Made by a program: the position numbers and the translations under genes. DNA of 13,224 nt from Deltaproteobacteria bacterium (GTDB taxonomy: Bacteria > Desulfobacterota > Desulfobacteria > Desulfobacterales > JAFDCJ01). The notes below the pieces were generated by a model. The model was not told the DNA's origin, ran no database searches, and was given only the letters and a program-made list of their open reading frames with translations. The stretch is taken from positions 1 through 13,224 of the forward strand of contig JAJRVC010000578.1 in the NCBI GenBank assembly GCA_024277475.1. The letters run 5' to 3'. Positions 1-7,396 of this stretch are shown here, piece after piece; position 1 is the stretch's first letter, and each line of letters begins with the position of its first letter.

Positions 1-183
1 GAAAACGCTGCTCTTCAGGCGGATGGATGGGCCGGACAAGGACTTTTAACAGGTTCAATGCAGTTACCTCCGGAATGAAGTGTCATATGGCTTGTTTTAT
101 ACCTCATCCGGAGGCGTTTGTTCATAATTTCTTGCAAGTAATTGATATTATTTTATGGATAGGGCAGAATAAAAACACCCTGG
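1..183. other. Unassigned left edge with a hairpin
   Basis: I see no recognisable gene here. A short frame open from position 1 to a TGA at 76-78 could be the C-terminus of a gene outside the window, but I do not recognise its 25 residues. Positions 67-78 (CCTCCGG plus ATGA) and 104-114 (TCAT plus CCGGAGG) can form an 11-bp stem with one bulged base. No T-tract follows, so it is not a convincing intrinsic terminator. The region may be more eroded sequence belonging to the debris that follows. Confidence 0.3.
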
Positions 184-381
184 GGACATGCCATTGCGGT
201 GTATAAACCGAACACCGGTGGCGCCAAGGTCAAGGCTGAAAAGCTAGTCACGGAGGGTCGGGTGAATTTTATTGCTCCGGCCAATTATTCCGAAAGCAGC
301 GAAATGGACCGGTTTATGAAGGGCATCATCGACAAAGTTGCGGCGGATGCTGCCTTGAAACAGTTGGGGAAAAAAAGCTGA
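184..381 (+). pseudogene. C-terminal remnant of a HAD-superfamily hydrolase
   Basis: The frame reads GHAIAVYKP, then an Ala/Lys-rich helix, then GRVNFIAPANYSE, SSEMDRFMKGIIDKVAAD and a short tail ending at TGA 379-381. From memory this matches the C-terminus of haloacid-dehalogenase-like hydrolases, where an 'AIAVY' strand is followed by 'GRVxFIAPADY' and a helix near 'LDRLVKxIID'. The catalytic DxDxT nucleophile motif and the rest of the Rossmann domain are absent. The frame is closed by a TAG at 160-162, so only about 65 residues remain. A GTG at 199 could start an ORF, but there is no convincing ribosome binding site and the fragment lacks an active site. I therefore call it a 5'-truncated pseudogene. 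Its last codons recur at 9326-9360. Confidence 0.6.
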
Positions 382-587
382 GGGTGGCACAGGGATGGTG
401 GGGACAGCATTGATCCGGTAAACTTAATGGACGGGATGGTGGACGGCTTGCACCCTAAATTTTAGGTGCAGGTGGATGAGTGAAAAAGAGCCTTTGATAC
501 CCAAACACAGCGGATACCGCAGGCTGAAAAGCTTTCAAATGGCGCAACTGGTTTTATGATGTGACGGTGCGGTTTTGCGAGCGCTAT
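351..587 (+). repeat. Direct repeat, left copy (HAD tail, array, four-helix start)
   Basis: This segment matches 9326-9586 in the same orientation. It starts at TGCCTTGAAACAGTTGGGG, passes through a degenerate TGGAC-rich stretch that differs in length between copies, and ends with 476-587. That last part matches 9475-9586 at 111 of 112 positions by eye (the difference is CACAGCGG versus CACGGCGG). After GCGCTAT at 581-587 the copies diverge completely. The left copy is joined to the longer HAD remnant and the right copy to the complete four-helix-bundle gene. Confidence 0.9.
476..587 (+). pseudogene. 5' fragment of a four-helix-bundle (S23-type) gene
   Basis: The ATG at 476 opens MSEKEPLIPKHSGYRRLKSF, followed by QMAQLV, then a TGA caused by an extra T in the run TTTT (551-554). 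One frame over, the family sequence continues as YDVTVRFCERY and then homology ends at 587. It is nearly identical to the first 112 bases of the longer gene at 9475, including the same shift. Only the N-terminal helix is left, so no function is expected. Confidence 0.7.
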
Positions 588-712
588 TTCATTGATATTC
601 AATTAGTTAATTTGGTCCGACAAGAATTCATATGTTTTATAGTATGGCATAGGTTATCGGTATCCTTACAAATGTTTTGTAATTCAAAAATATTATCTTT
701 ATGGGAAAAGCC
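588..712. other. AT-rich leader without a gene
   Basis: This AT-rich stretch lies between the end of the left direct repeat and the promoter of the regulator gene. Base composition changes abruptly after 587, consistent with a junction. I find no ORF, RNA gene or clear repeat in it. Confidence 0.5.
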
Positions 713-741
713 TTGACAAATTCATTATAACGTTATAACAA
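713..741 (+). promoter_or_regulatory. Sigma-70-type promoter for the regulator gene
   Basis: A perfect -35 box TTGACA lies at 713-718. Candidate -10 boxes are TATAAC at 734-739 (15-nt spacer) and TAACAA at 736-741 (17-nt spacer). Transcription would start near 746-750, leaving a leader of about 35 nt before the TTG start at 782. The -10 lies inside a palindrome, which suggests repression. Confidence 0.65.
725..738. promoter_or_regulatory. Palindromic operator, likely GntR-family autoregulation
   Basis: TTATAACGTTATAA is a perfect 14-bp inverted repeat overlapping the -10 region and lying directly upstream of a gene for a GntR/HutC-type regulator. GntR-family dimers bind short palindromes of this kind, so the encoded protein probably represses its own promoter and the genes behind it. 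No second copy is seen ahead of 1658 or 5868. Confidence 0.6.
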
Positions 742-769
742 AATAATCAATTTGAATGAACAGCTGCTC

Positions 770-775
770 AAGGAG
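770..775 (+). promoter_or_regulatory. Ribosome binding site fixing a TTG start
   Basis: AAGGAG at 770-775 stands 6 nt before the TTG at 782-784. The first in-frame TTG at 752 has no such site, and the in-frame ATG at 803 is 27 nt away from this one. The spacing therefore favours 782 as the start of the regulator. Confidence 0.6.
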
Positions 776-781
776 CACCTT

Positions 782-1522
782 TTGATTGAAAACGCATTTA
801 AAATGGAAAAAGGGGCGGCAACACTTTACCACCAACTGGCTCGCACACTTCGGGAACGCATAATTTCGGGTGTATATTTTCCGGGGGAGGCCATTCCCAC
901 GGAACCTCAGCTATGCGAAGAGTTTAACTTGAGTCGCATCACCGTCCGCCAGGCCGTCGCGATTCTGGAAACCGAAGGCATGGTCCAGCGCCAACAGGGC
1001 CGAGGTACTTTTGTCATGAACTTTACTCGCCAGAGCCTGGGTTGGAATTACGGTCGAGTAGAGGATCTTATTTATCTGTCCAAGCAGACCCGGCTTGAAC
1101 TTACCAGCAAAAGAAAAATTAAAGCACCGGAAAAAATAGCACGCGATCTGCACCTGCCGTCAGGTCATGCCGTCTATGCTTTCAAAGGAATAAGGTATAT
1201 CAAGGACAACCACCGAGCTTCCTATCGAGCCTATGTTGTAGAATCAATCGGTCGGGATATTCAGATTACTCAGCTTCACAACCAGGTATTGTTTCTGGAG
1301 ATTGAAAAAATAGCGGATGAGCGCATCAAAACGGCAAACCAGTTTGTGTATGCGACTGCGGCCACAAAAGAGATTGCAAATGATATGGACCTCAAACTGG
1401 GAAGTGCACTGCTGACTATTAAACGAATCTACCTAAACGAGGCCGGAAGGCCGCTAATGGTTGCTGTTACCCATTTTCCCAGTGAAGTTTACCAATCCAC
1501 AGCGGTTCTGGAGCGGAAATGA
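782..1522 (+). CDS. GntR-family transcriptional regulator, HutC/UTRA type
   Basis: The 246-residue product has an N-terminal winged helix (about residues 14-78). It includes the typical LYHQLARTLRERI helix, 'PTEPQLCEEFNLSRITVRQA' as helix-turn-helix, and the wing 'QQGRGTFV'. The remainder (about 100-240) fits the UTRA ligand-binding fold of the HutC subfamily, for example the strand 'HAVYAFKGIRYI' and the late 'LTIKRIYLNEAGRPLMVAVTHFP'. Length is normal for HutC proteins. I place the start at the TTG at 782 because of the AAGGAG 6 nt upstream; a frame from TTG 752 or ATG 803 is possible. The perfect palindrome in its own promoter suggests autorepression. It faces the CoA-ligase gene 135 nt downstream and probably controls the catabolic operon in response to the acid or its CoA ester. 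The ligand is unknown. Confidence 0.88.
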   Translation: MIENAFKMEKGAATLYHQLARTLRERIISGVYFPGEAIPTEPQLCEEFNLSRITVRQAVAILETEGMVQRQQGRGTFVMNFTRQSLGWNYGRVEDLIYLSKQTRLELTSKRKIKAPEKIARDLHLPSGHAVYAFKGIRYIKDNHRASYRAYVVESIGRDIQITQLHNQVLFLEIEKIADERIKTANQFVYATAATKEIANDMDLKLGSALLTIKRIYLNEAGRPLMVAVTHFPSEVYQSTAVLERK

Positions 1523-1657
1523 TCGCATGGTCAATTTCTTGAACGCTGGCTGCTTGCCACGGCATGGACTGAATATTTAGAACTATAATTTCAATATTGA
1601 GATCAGGAAAGGGATATCGGCCATCCCGATGATGAAGACTGTAGAGGGGGGAAAAGT

Positions 1658-3214
1658 ATGAATTTAGGCAGATATGTATCCCGCAGTGCACGATTTTGGC
1701 CCAATGAAAATGCCCTGATCTATAAAGACAGCCGATTTTCCTATCGTGAACTAGATATTCGGACCAATTGTCTGGCCCAAGGCCTGTTATCTTTAGGATT
1801 AAAGCCGGGCGATCATGTGGCGGTTCAATCCTGGAACCGGTCTGAAATAATTGAGGTCGAGATAGCTTGCTACAAAGCAGGCTTGGTCAAAGTTCCCATC
1901 AACGCCAGGCTGTCAATTGACGAAACGATCCACGTTGCCAACGATTCAGATACCAAAGCAATTATTTTGGATGCACACCATGTCGAGGGTATACTGGATG
2001 CCGGAAAGGATCTTCCGTTGCTGGAGCATATTATTTGCCTGGAACCAGCGCCTGCCCATACCCTGGATTATGAAACACTTGTTGCCGGCAGCTCCGGAAC
2101 AAATCCCGACAGGGAGGTTTGTGAGGATGATATTGCGGTGCTGCATTATACCTCCGGATCCTCCGGCAAACTGAAAGCGGCCATACAAACCTTTGGCAAT
2201 CGCTTGGCTTTCCTGCGCAAGGCAATGATGGTGCCGGATACGCGCGTCAATCGCGGTGACATCTTTTCTCTGGTAGGCCCCCTTACCCACGCCACCGGCA
2301 TGAATATCATGCCGGTTTTGTTCGCAGGCGGCTGCAACCTTGTCATGGACCGTTTTGATCCGGAATTATTGATAGAAACCATCGCAAGGGAAAAAGTAAC
2401 CCACACGTTTCTGGTACCAACGATGATCAACATGCTGCTCGACAATCAAAAGCTGCAGGACTGCGATCTCAGTTCCCTGAAGGTAGTTCTATACGGGGCA
2501 TCTCCGATGTCGCCGAACAGGGTCCGTCAAGCCATGGATGTTTTTGGTCCCATTTTGGTTCAGGGGTATGGTGCGGGGGAGACCACCTCCCTTGTCACCC
2601 TGTTAACGATGCGCGACCACCTGGAAGCGCTTGACCATAATCCTGAACGACTCTCATCCTGCGGTCGTCCGGTATTCGACACCGAGGTTCGAGTGGTAGA
2701 TGAAAACGGCCAGGAAACGGCTGCGGGGCAAATCGGGGAAGTCATTGTCAGTGGGCCGGACGTCATGAAAGGTTACTGGAACGAGCCTGACTTAACCCGG
2801 GAGGTGCTAAAGGGCGGCTGGTATCACACCGGTGACCTGGCACGGGTTGACGAGGAGGGCTACATCTATATCGTTGATCGAAAAAAGGAAATGATCATTT
2901 CCGGCGGCTTCAATGTGTATCCCACTGAAGTTGAAAGCGTGCTTTACGATCACCCTGCGGTATATGAAGCCTGTGTCATCGGTGTGCCGGATGATACCTG
3001 GGGGGAAGCCGTCAAAGCAATCGTCGTCTTAAAGGAAGGCAAATCAGTCTCGGAGCTGGAATTAATCGAGCACTGCATGAAATCGCTTGCCAGTTTTAAA
3101 AAGCCCAAGTCCATCCGGTTCGTAGATGATCTTCCCAAAAACCCCAATGGAAAAATTGTTCGCCGCATTGTTCGCGAAAAATACTGGAGTGGGAAAAAAC
3201 GTTTTGTCCATTAG
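1658..3214 (+). CDS. AMP-forming acyl-CoA ligase (ANL superfamily)
   Basis: The 518-residue enzyme should convert a carboxylic acid, ATP and CoA to acyl-CoA, AMP and diphosphate in the cytoplasm. The superfamily motifs appear in order: phosphate-binding loop YTSGSSGKLK (residues 164-173), GYGAGETT (303-310), YHTGDL (389-394), the hinge IVDRKKEMI with GGFNVYP (about 405-422), and C-terminal PKNPNGK with the adenylation lysine at K499. In the phosphate loop the usual Pro-Lys-Gly is Leu-Lys-Ala (172-174), a subgroup variant. The start is set by AGGGGGG 6 nt before the ATG. It is the first enzyme of a same-strand set with the dehydrogenase (29 nt later) and the racemase, which resembles CaiC/CaiA/CaiB in content. 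Substrate cannot be read from sequence; a medium or branched fatty acid, or an acid imported by the downstream transporter, is plausible. Confidence 0.9.
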   Translation: MNLGRYVSRSARFWPNENALIYKDSRFSYRELDIRTNCLAQGLLSLGLKPGDHVAVQSWNRSEIIEVEIACYKAGLVKVPINARLSIDETIHVANDSDTKAIILDAHHVEGILDAGKDLPLLEHIICLEPAPAHTLDYETLVAGSSGTNPDREVCEDDIAVLHYTSGSSGKLKAAIQTFGNRLAFLRKAMMVPDTRVNRGDIFSLVGPLTHATGMNIMPVLFAGGCNLVMDRFDPELLIETIAREKVTHTFLVPTMINMLLDNQKLQDCDLSSLKVVLYGASPMSPNRVRQAMDVFGPILVQGYGAGETTSLVTLLTMRDHLEALDHNPERLSSCGRPVFDTEVRVVDENGQETAAGQIGEVIVSGPDVMKGYWNEPDLTREVLKGGWYHTGDLARVDEEGYIYIVDRKKEMIISGGFNVYPTEVESVLYDHPAVYEACVIGVPDDTWGEAVKAIVVLKEGKSVSELELIEHCMKSLASFKKPKSIRFVDDLPKNPNGKIVRRIVREKYWSGKKRFVH

Positions 3215-3243
3215 ATTACTGGGCCAGAAGAAGGAGGCAGTCT

Positions 3244-4437
3244 ATGCAACACCCCGTTAGTGAGAAGTTGTCTGAAATCAGAACACGCCTGAAAAAATAT
3301 GTTCAAGAAGAGTTGATACCGTTTGAAAAAGAAGAAAAGTTGACCCCGGAAACACGCTTTTCCAAGTCCCTGCTGCAATCAGTCTGGAAACGATCAAGAG
3401 AGCTTGGTTTTTACGGCATTCACCTGCCCCAAGAGCTTGGCGGCAAAAATTTGAGTTTTGTTGATCTTTGCGTTCTGAAAGAAGACCTGGCTCAAATGGA
3501 CAGTGTGCTGTTCCTCCATGTTCTAGGGGAAATGGGCGGGCCTTTGCGCGTGGGACATATTTTTCAATTTGCAACGCCGGAGCAAAAAGAATCGTTTTTC
3601 CTGCCTGTCATTCGGGGAGAAAAGGCCTGTTGCTTTGCCCTCACCGAAATAGATGCCGGCTCCGATGCCAAACGGATTCAAACCCGGGCAGTCAAAACTG
3701 GTGATGACTACATACTCAACGGCAGAAAACACTTCATAACGGCCTCCCCTTTTGCCGACTTTGCCATCGTGATTGCGGTTTCCGATCCTGATAAAGGCGC
3801 GCAAGGCATCACTGCTTTTCTGGTGGATGCCGAAACGCCGGGATATCGGGTTGAAGAAGTTGACATGCCCATGTCAGGACAGCACATCGAAGGTGATATC
3901 GTGCTGGATGAGTGCCGGGTGCCTGCCAGAAACATCCTGGGCCAAGAAGGCCAGGGGTTTGTGCTGGGCATGGGGCGCATCAATGTGAACCGGCTTTTGC
4001 ACTGCCCGACCCTGGTCGGGATGGCCCAGAAATTAGTCAATCTTTCAGTCGCATATTCGCTGACCAGAGAACAGTTCGGCGGTCCCATCGCACAATTTCA
4101 GGCCATCCAGCACATGCTGGCTGACATGGCCACCGGCGTGTATGCCTGCAGGTCGATGACACTGGCGGCAGCCGCCAGTGCCGACCGCGGTGAAGACATC
4201 CGGATGGAAGCGGCCATGTGCAAATTAATGGTTTCCGAAACTGCTTTCAACATAGCTGACAAAGCCGTCCAGATTCATGGAGCCAAAGGACTGACCAAAG
4301 GCCACCCTGTTGAGTGGGCCTTTCGGATGCTGCGTATGTTTCGAGTCTTAACCGGCACAAGCGAGATACAAAGAAATACCATCGCTAGGGTCTTAATGAA
4401 GCAGGAATCCGCAAGATCCCAAAAAGATGTACATTAA
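3244..4437 (+). CDS. Acyl-CoA dehydrogenase-family flavoprotein
   Basis: The 397-residue protein has the full three-part acyl-CoA dehydrogenase fold. It has an N-terminal helical domain, the middle strands with CFALTEIDAGSD and 'YILNGRKHFITAS', and the C-terminal helices with 'TREQFGGPIAQFQAIQ', 'AVQIHGAKGLTKGHPVEW' and 'TGTSEIQRNTIAR'. Such enzymes normally introduce an alpha-beta double bond into acyl-CoA, passing electrons to ETF. The catalytic base is odd: the Glu of the MCAD-type 'EGT' motif is Thr370 here (LTGTSEIQR), and the alternative Glu of isovaleryl-CoA/CaiA-type enzymes ('ERL' in helix G) is Asn249 (INVNRLL). Either another residue serves or the chemistry differs. AAGGAGG lies 6 nt before the ATG. 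It sits between the ligase (29-nt gap) and the racemase homologue (20-nt gap), so the three are probably one transcript. Confidence 0.88.
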   Translation: MQHPVSEKLSEIRTRLKKYVQEELIPFEKEEKLTPETRFSKSLLQSVWKRSRELGFYGIHLPQELGGKNLSFVDLCVLKEDLAQMDSVLFLHVLGEMGGPLRVGHIFQFATPEQKESFFLPVIRGEKACCFALTEIDAGSDAKRIQTRAVKTGDDYILNGRKHFITASPFADFAIVIAVSDPDKGAQGITAFLVDAETPGYRVEEVDMPMSGQHIEGDIVLDECRVPARNILGQEGQGFVLGMGRINVNRLLHCPTLVGMAQKLVNLSVAYSLTREQFGGPIAQFQAIQHMLADMATGVYACRSMTLAAAASADRGEDIRMEAAMCKLMVSETAFNIADKAVQIHGAKGLTKGHPVEWAFRMLRMFRVLTGTSEIQRNTIARVLMKQESARSQKDVH

Positions 4438-4457
4438 TTGGAAGAGAGGGCGATCTC

Positions 4458-5636
4458 ATGGGAAATGAATGGTCATGTCTGAATGGTGTGAAAATTATTG
4501 AGTTAGCGAATTTTCTTCCGGGGCCTTATGCGAGCATGCTGTTAACATCCTTTGGTGCAGAAGTCATAAAGATTGAAACGCCAGGCCTGGGAGATCCCGT
4601 CCGTGTTATGGGTTTACCGATTTATGAAATGCTAAATACCAATAAAAAATCGGTAACCTTAAATCTAAAGAGTCAAAAGGGTAAGGAAATTTTCGGACAA
4701 CTCTTATCCCAAGCCGATGCATTAATTGAAGGATTTCGCCCGGGCGTTATGGCGCGTTTGGGATTGAGTTTTGAAGATGTGCAAAAGCTAAATTCTGCCC
4801 TGGTCTATTGTTCCATATCCGGCTTCGGACAAAATGGCCCATATGCCGACAGGCCTGGCCATGACCTCAATTATCTATCATTGAGTGGCTATTTTGGCAT
4901 ACCCTCCCAGGTCGAAGACAAAATCGCCCGCCCCGGCATAAGGTTATCTGATATAGCGGCATCAATGTTCGCGGCCCTGTCTTTAGCGATTGCTATCGTG
5001 GGAGCAAGAGAAAATGGAAAGGGGCAATATTTGGATGTTTCCATCCATGATGCCATTTCCTCCTTGGTAGCACCGATGGCCATCATGATGCAGGATGTGT
5101 GGGGGGATGATATCCGACAAATGAACCATATTATGCCCGATAATGATATATTTCAGACAAAAGACGGACGGTTTTTCTGTGTCGCAACTATGGAAGACAA
5201 GTTCTGGATTGCATTGCGGGATCTCCTAAAATCAGAGTATCCTGATATCGCCAATCCCGAATACAATACACGCTTAGGGCGTATGATCCATAAGCCGGCT
5301 GTTCATCAACTGCTGTCTGATATATTCATCTCCAAAAAACTTAAAGAATGGGAAATTGTTTTTAAAGATGAAGACATTCCCTGCTGTCCCGTTTTGAACC
5401 ATGAAGAATTTCTAAATGATCCTCACGTAAATCATAGAGGTATTATCAGAGAAATATCAGACCCCCAAACAGGGGCCAACATCAAACAAATTGGATATCC
5501 CGTAAAATTTTCAAACTCACTTGATGACATCAGGCGCAAACCGCCAACATTGGGAGAACATACAACGGAAATTATCAGTGCGCTGGGATACAGCAAGGAA
5601 GAGATAGAAGCGTTTAGGAAAGATCATATCGTTTGA
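4458..5636 (+). CDS. Family III CoA-transferase fold; probable alpha-methylacyl-CoA racemase
   Basis: The 392-residue protein opens with 'LNGVKIIELANFLPGPYAS' and 'LTSFGAEVIKIETPG', typical of the CaiB/BaiF family, and has normal length. The family holds CoA-transferases and alpha-methylacyl-CoA racemases. The racemase catalytic residues are visible: His135 in GHDLNYLSLSG, Asp165 in LSDIAAS (exactly 30 residues later, as for His126/Asp156 of the mycobacterial enzyme MCR), and Glu246 in ATMEDKFW matching Glu241. Plain transferases generally keep the Asp but not the GHDxNY histidine. I therefore favour epimerisation of 2-methylacyl-CoA, which lets a stereospecific dehydrogenase act on both isomers. 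A CoA-transferase role is the alternative. It follows the dehydrogenase by 20 nt with a purine-rich site (AGAGAGGG) before the ATG, and ends the catabolic block. Confidence 0.82.
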   Translation: MGNEWSCLNGVKIIELANFLPGPYASMLLTSFGAEVIKIETPGLGDPVRVMGLPIYEMLNTNKKSVTLNLKSQKGKEIFGQLLSQADALIEGFRPGVMARLGLSFEDVQKLNSALVYCSISGFGQNGPYADRPGHDLNYLSLSGYFGIPSQVEDKIARPGIRLSDIAASMFAALSLAIAIVGARENGKGQYLDVSIHDAISSLVAPMAIMMQDVWGDDIRQMNHIMPDNDIFQTKDGRFFCVATMEDKFWIALRDLLKSEYPDIANPEYNTRLGRMIHKPAVHQLLSDIFISKKLKEWEIVFKDEDIPCCPVLNHEEFLNDPHVNHRGIIREISDPQTGANIKQIGYPVKFSNSLDDIRRKPPTLGEHTTEIISALGYSKEEIEAFRKDHIV

Positions 5637-5867
5637 GCACCGCGCTATGGATGAATGCAGTTGCCTTAATATGTGACGAGAGCCCCGGGTTTTTTTACAA
5701 ATGTGTCCATTATTGTTTAGACCTACGATACACCGCCCGCTTCGGTTGAGACGCGGAAGACGTCAAGTGGATTTTCTTTTTTCACTTTCTGCTCAGCGAA
5801 CTCAGCGCCTTTGCTGTGAATACATCAGACGAAACCTAACAAACTATTAACATAAAAGGAGGAAAAA
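5637..5867. other. Intergenic gap between the catabolic and transport blocks
   Basis: There is no gene here. A run GCCCCGGGTTTTTTT near 5682-5696 looks like the 3' half of an intrinsic terminator, but I find no good complementary arm. Positions 5781-5820 run from TTCAC to GTGAA around CTCAGCGAACTCAGCGCC; this resembles short intergenic repeats I associate with deltaproteobacterial genomes, and its copy number must be counted. No confident promoter for tctC is visible. AAAGGAGG at 5855-5862 is a strong ribosome binding site for tctC. Confidence 0.4.
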
Positions 5868-6833
5868 ATGAGGCTTTCAACCAGATGCACTATCACGTTC
5901 CGGATTATCTTCATCGTTGTCATGGTCACCAGTCTTGGTTTTAGTCAGTCTGCCTGGGCTGAGTATCCCGACAAACCCATCAATTTAATCGTTGGATTCA
6001 AGGCCGGGGGGGTGACCGACAGTGTTGCCCGAATATTGGCAAAATCGATGCAGGAACAGCTCGGTCAGCCGGTCCTGGTGGTCAACAAGCCGGGTGGCGG
6101 CGGATTTCTGGCAGCTTCTTATGTCAGAAAAAGCGCGCCCGACGGCTACAATATTGCCATGACCGTCAGCGTTGCTTTTACCTTCATGCCCCATTTTATG
6201 GCGAAACAAAAAAAAGTCTCTTTTCATTGGGATGACTTTGATTACCTTGCCACCGCGGGTGAGTATCAAGTAGCTTATGTGGGGCCGCCATCCATAAAGA
6301 CATGGAAAGAACTCATGGATCTTGGCAAACAAAAGAAGGGGTTGAGTGTCGCCAGTATGACACCGATCGATGCGATGGTAACACGCTATATCGCTAAAAA
6401 AGAAGGTATACCCATTAAAATTGTACCCTTTAAAGGTGCCGCCGAGACATTGACCGCTGTAATGGGAGGGCACACTGATTTTGGATTCAGCGGTGGCCTG
6501 CACATCAAGTATACCAAGGCAGGCAAACTCAATACCTTAGCCGCGTTACTCCGCGATGGTCTGGCAGCAGAACCGCAGGTGCCAACGATGACTGAATTGG
6601 GTTATGATGTTGATGCGGGATCGGCGATTACCCTCGCTCTTCCCAAGGGGACCCCGGGTAATATCCTGATGAAACTCGAAGCCAGTGTGGCTAAGGCCGT
6701 GCAAAGCAAAGAATACAAGGGGCTGATGTCCAAAATAAAATATCCAGTTAATTATAGAGGGCCGAAAGCCACATCCGAATACATTTCCGAACAATATGGA
6801 TCCATGAAGAACTTATTTGACTATTTAAAGTAG
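5868..6833 (+). CDS. tctC: Tripartite tricarboxylate transporter substrate-binding protein (TctC/Bug family)
   Basis: The 321-residue protein has a signal peptide: a basic start, a hydrophobic core 'IIFIVVMVTSLGF', and a likely cleavage after AWA at residue 31. The mature part starts EYPDKPINLIVGFKAGG, the family hallmark: 'YPxKPIxLIVxFxxGGxxD' forms the carboxylate-binding loop. 'VVNKPGGGG' and 'APDGY' follow as expected, with VPTMTELGYDV towards the C-terminus. It would capture an organic acid in the periplasm and deliver it to TctAB. It has a strong AAAGGAGG 5 nt before the ATG, fitting the need for excess binding protein. It is first in tctCBA and directly follows the acyl-CoA operon, suggesting it imports that pathway's acid. 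The substrate is not predictable; Bug-family ligands range from citrate to aromatic and amino acids. Confidence 0.92.
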   Translation: MRLSTRCTITFRIIFIVVMVTSLGFSQSAWAEYPDKPINLIVGFKAGGVTDSVARILAKSMQEQLGQPVLVVNKPGGGGFLAASYVRKSAPDGYNIAMTVSVAFTFMPHFMAKQKKVSFHWDDFDYLATAGEYQVAYVGPPSIKTWKELMDLGKQKKGLSVASMTPIDAMVTRYIAKKEGIPIKIVPFKGAAETLTAVMGGHTDFGFSGGLHIKYTKAGKLNTLAALLRDGLAAEPQVPTMTELGYDVDAGSAITLALPKGTPGNILMKLEASVAKAVQSKEYKGLMSKIKYPVNYRGPKATSEYISEQYGSMKNLFDYLK

Positions 6834-6915
6834 TAATTGTAAGGGGCCCGTCAAAGAGTAGAGTTTTTGCGATTTGACCGATGAACAGCTATCAAAAAAT
6901 CATTGGACCCAAACT

Positions 6916-7380
6916 ATGAACAGAATAGATGCAATATTGGGCATATTTTTCATCTTGTTCAGTTTGATCGGTTTAATTTTTATTGTGCCGCACCAGACAA
7001 TTTCTTTTGGGTATGGGGGTGGATTATCTCCCGCCTTTTTCCCAAATGCGATTCTTGGCGTTTTAGGCGCTCTTTCTATTCTGCTTGTCGTAAGCAATTT
7101 TATAAAGCTGCGCAATAATAAACAACGCCGGGTGTTTGATATCGGAGGTATTAGCAATTTTATCCGGATATGCCTGATTATTTTCGGCTCCTGTCTGGGG
7201 TTGTACTATTTGGGGTTTTTAGTTGTATCTCTATTGATTATCAGCGCTACAATGCTGCTCATGGGAGAAAGGAATTGGCGCCTGATACTAACGGTCGGTA
7301 TCGTGTGCCCCTTTGTGATCTATCTGGTATTTGCGGTTGTCTTAAAAAAACCACTGCCGGTCGGCATCCTTTTTTCTTAA
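6916..7380 (+). CDS. tctB: Tripartite tricarboxylate transporter small membrane subunit TctB
   Basis: The 154-residue protein, counted from the ATG at 6916, begins MNRIDAILGIFFILFSLIGL, a typical TctB start. It contains four hydrophobic segments (about residues 5-25, 36-56, 80-112 as a pair, and 122-145), with 'GGGLSPAFFPNAI' between the first two as in the DUF1468/TctB family. It partners TctA in the inner membrane. A TTG at 6874 in the same frame would add 14 polar residues and has only a weak purine stretch ahead of it. The ATG at 6916 has no clear site but overlaps (ATGA) the stop of a tiny frame starting at ATG 6881, so coupling is conceivable. It lies between tctC (82 nt) and tctA (16 nt) in the standard C-B-A order. 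Confidence 0.85.
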   Translation: MNRIDAILGIFFILFSLIGLIFIVPHQTISFGYGGGLSPAFFPNAILGVLGALSILLVVSNFIKLRNNKQRRVFDIGGISNFIRICLIIFGSCLGLYYLGFLVVSLLIISATMLLMGERNWRLILTVGIVCPFVIYLVFAVVLKKPLPVGILFS

Positions 7381-7396
7381 CGAAGTGAGAGAAACC

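Noticed and set aside
3..203. Frame open without stops over 67 codons
   Set aside because: It has no recognisable sequence and overlaps the HAD remnant in another frame; probably chance.
448..468. Near-palindrome CACCCTAAATTTTAGGTG as an operator
   Set aside because: It sits in debris ahead of a truncated gene, is absent from the right copy of the repeat, and is imperfect.
5682..5696. Intrinsic terminator after the racemase gene
   Set aside because: The T-run follows GCCCCGGG, but I could not find a matching upstream arm beyond the CCCGGG self-palindrome.
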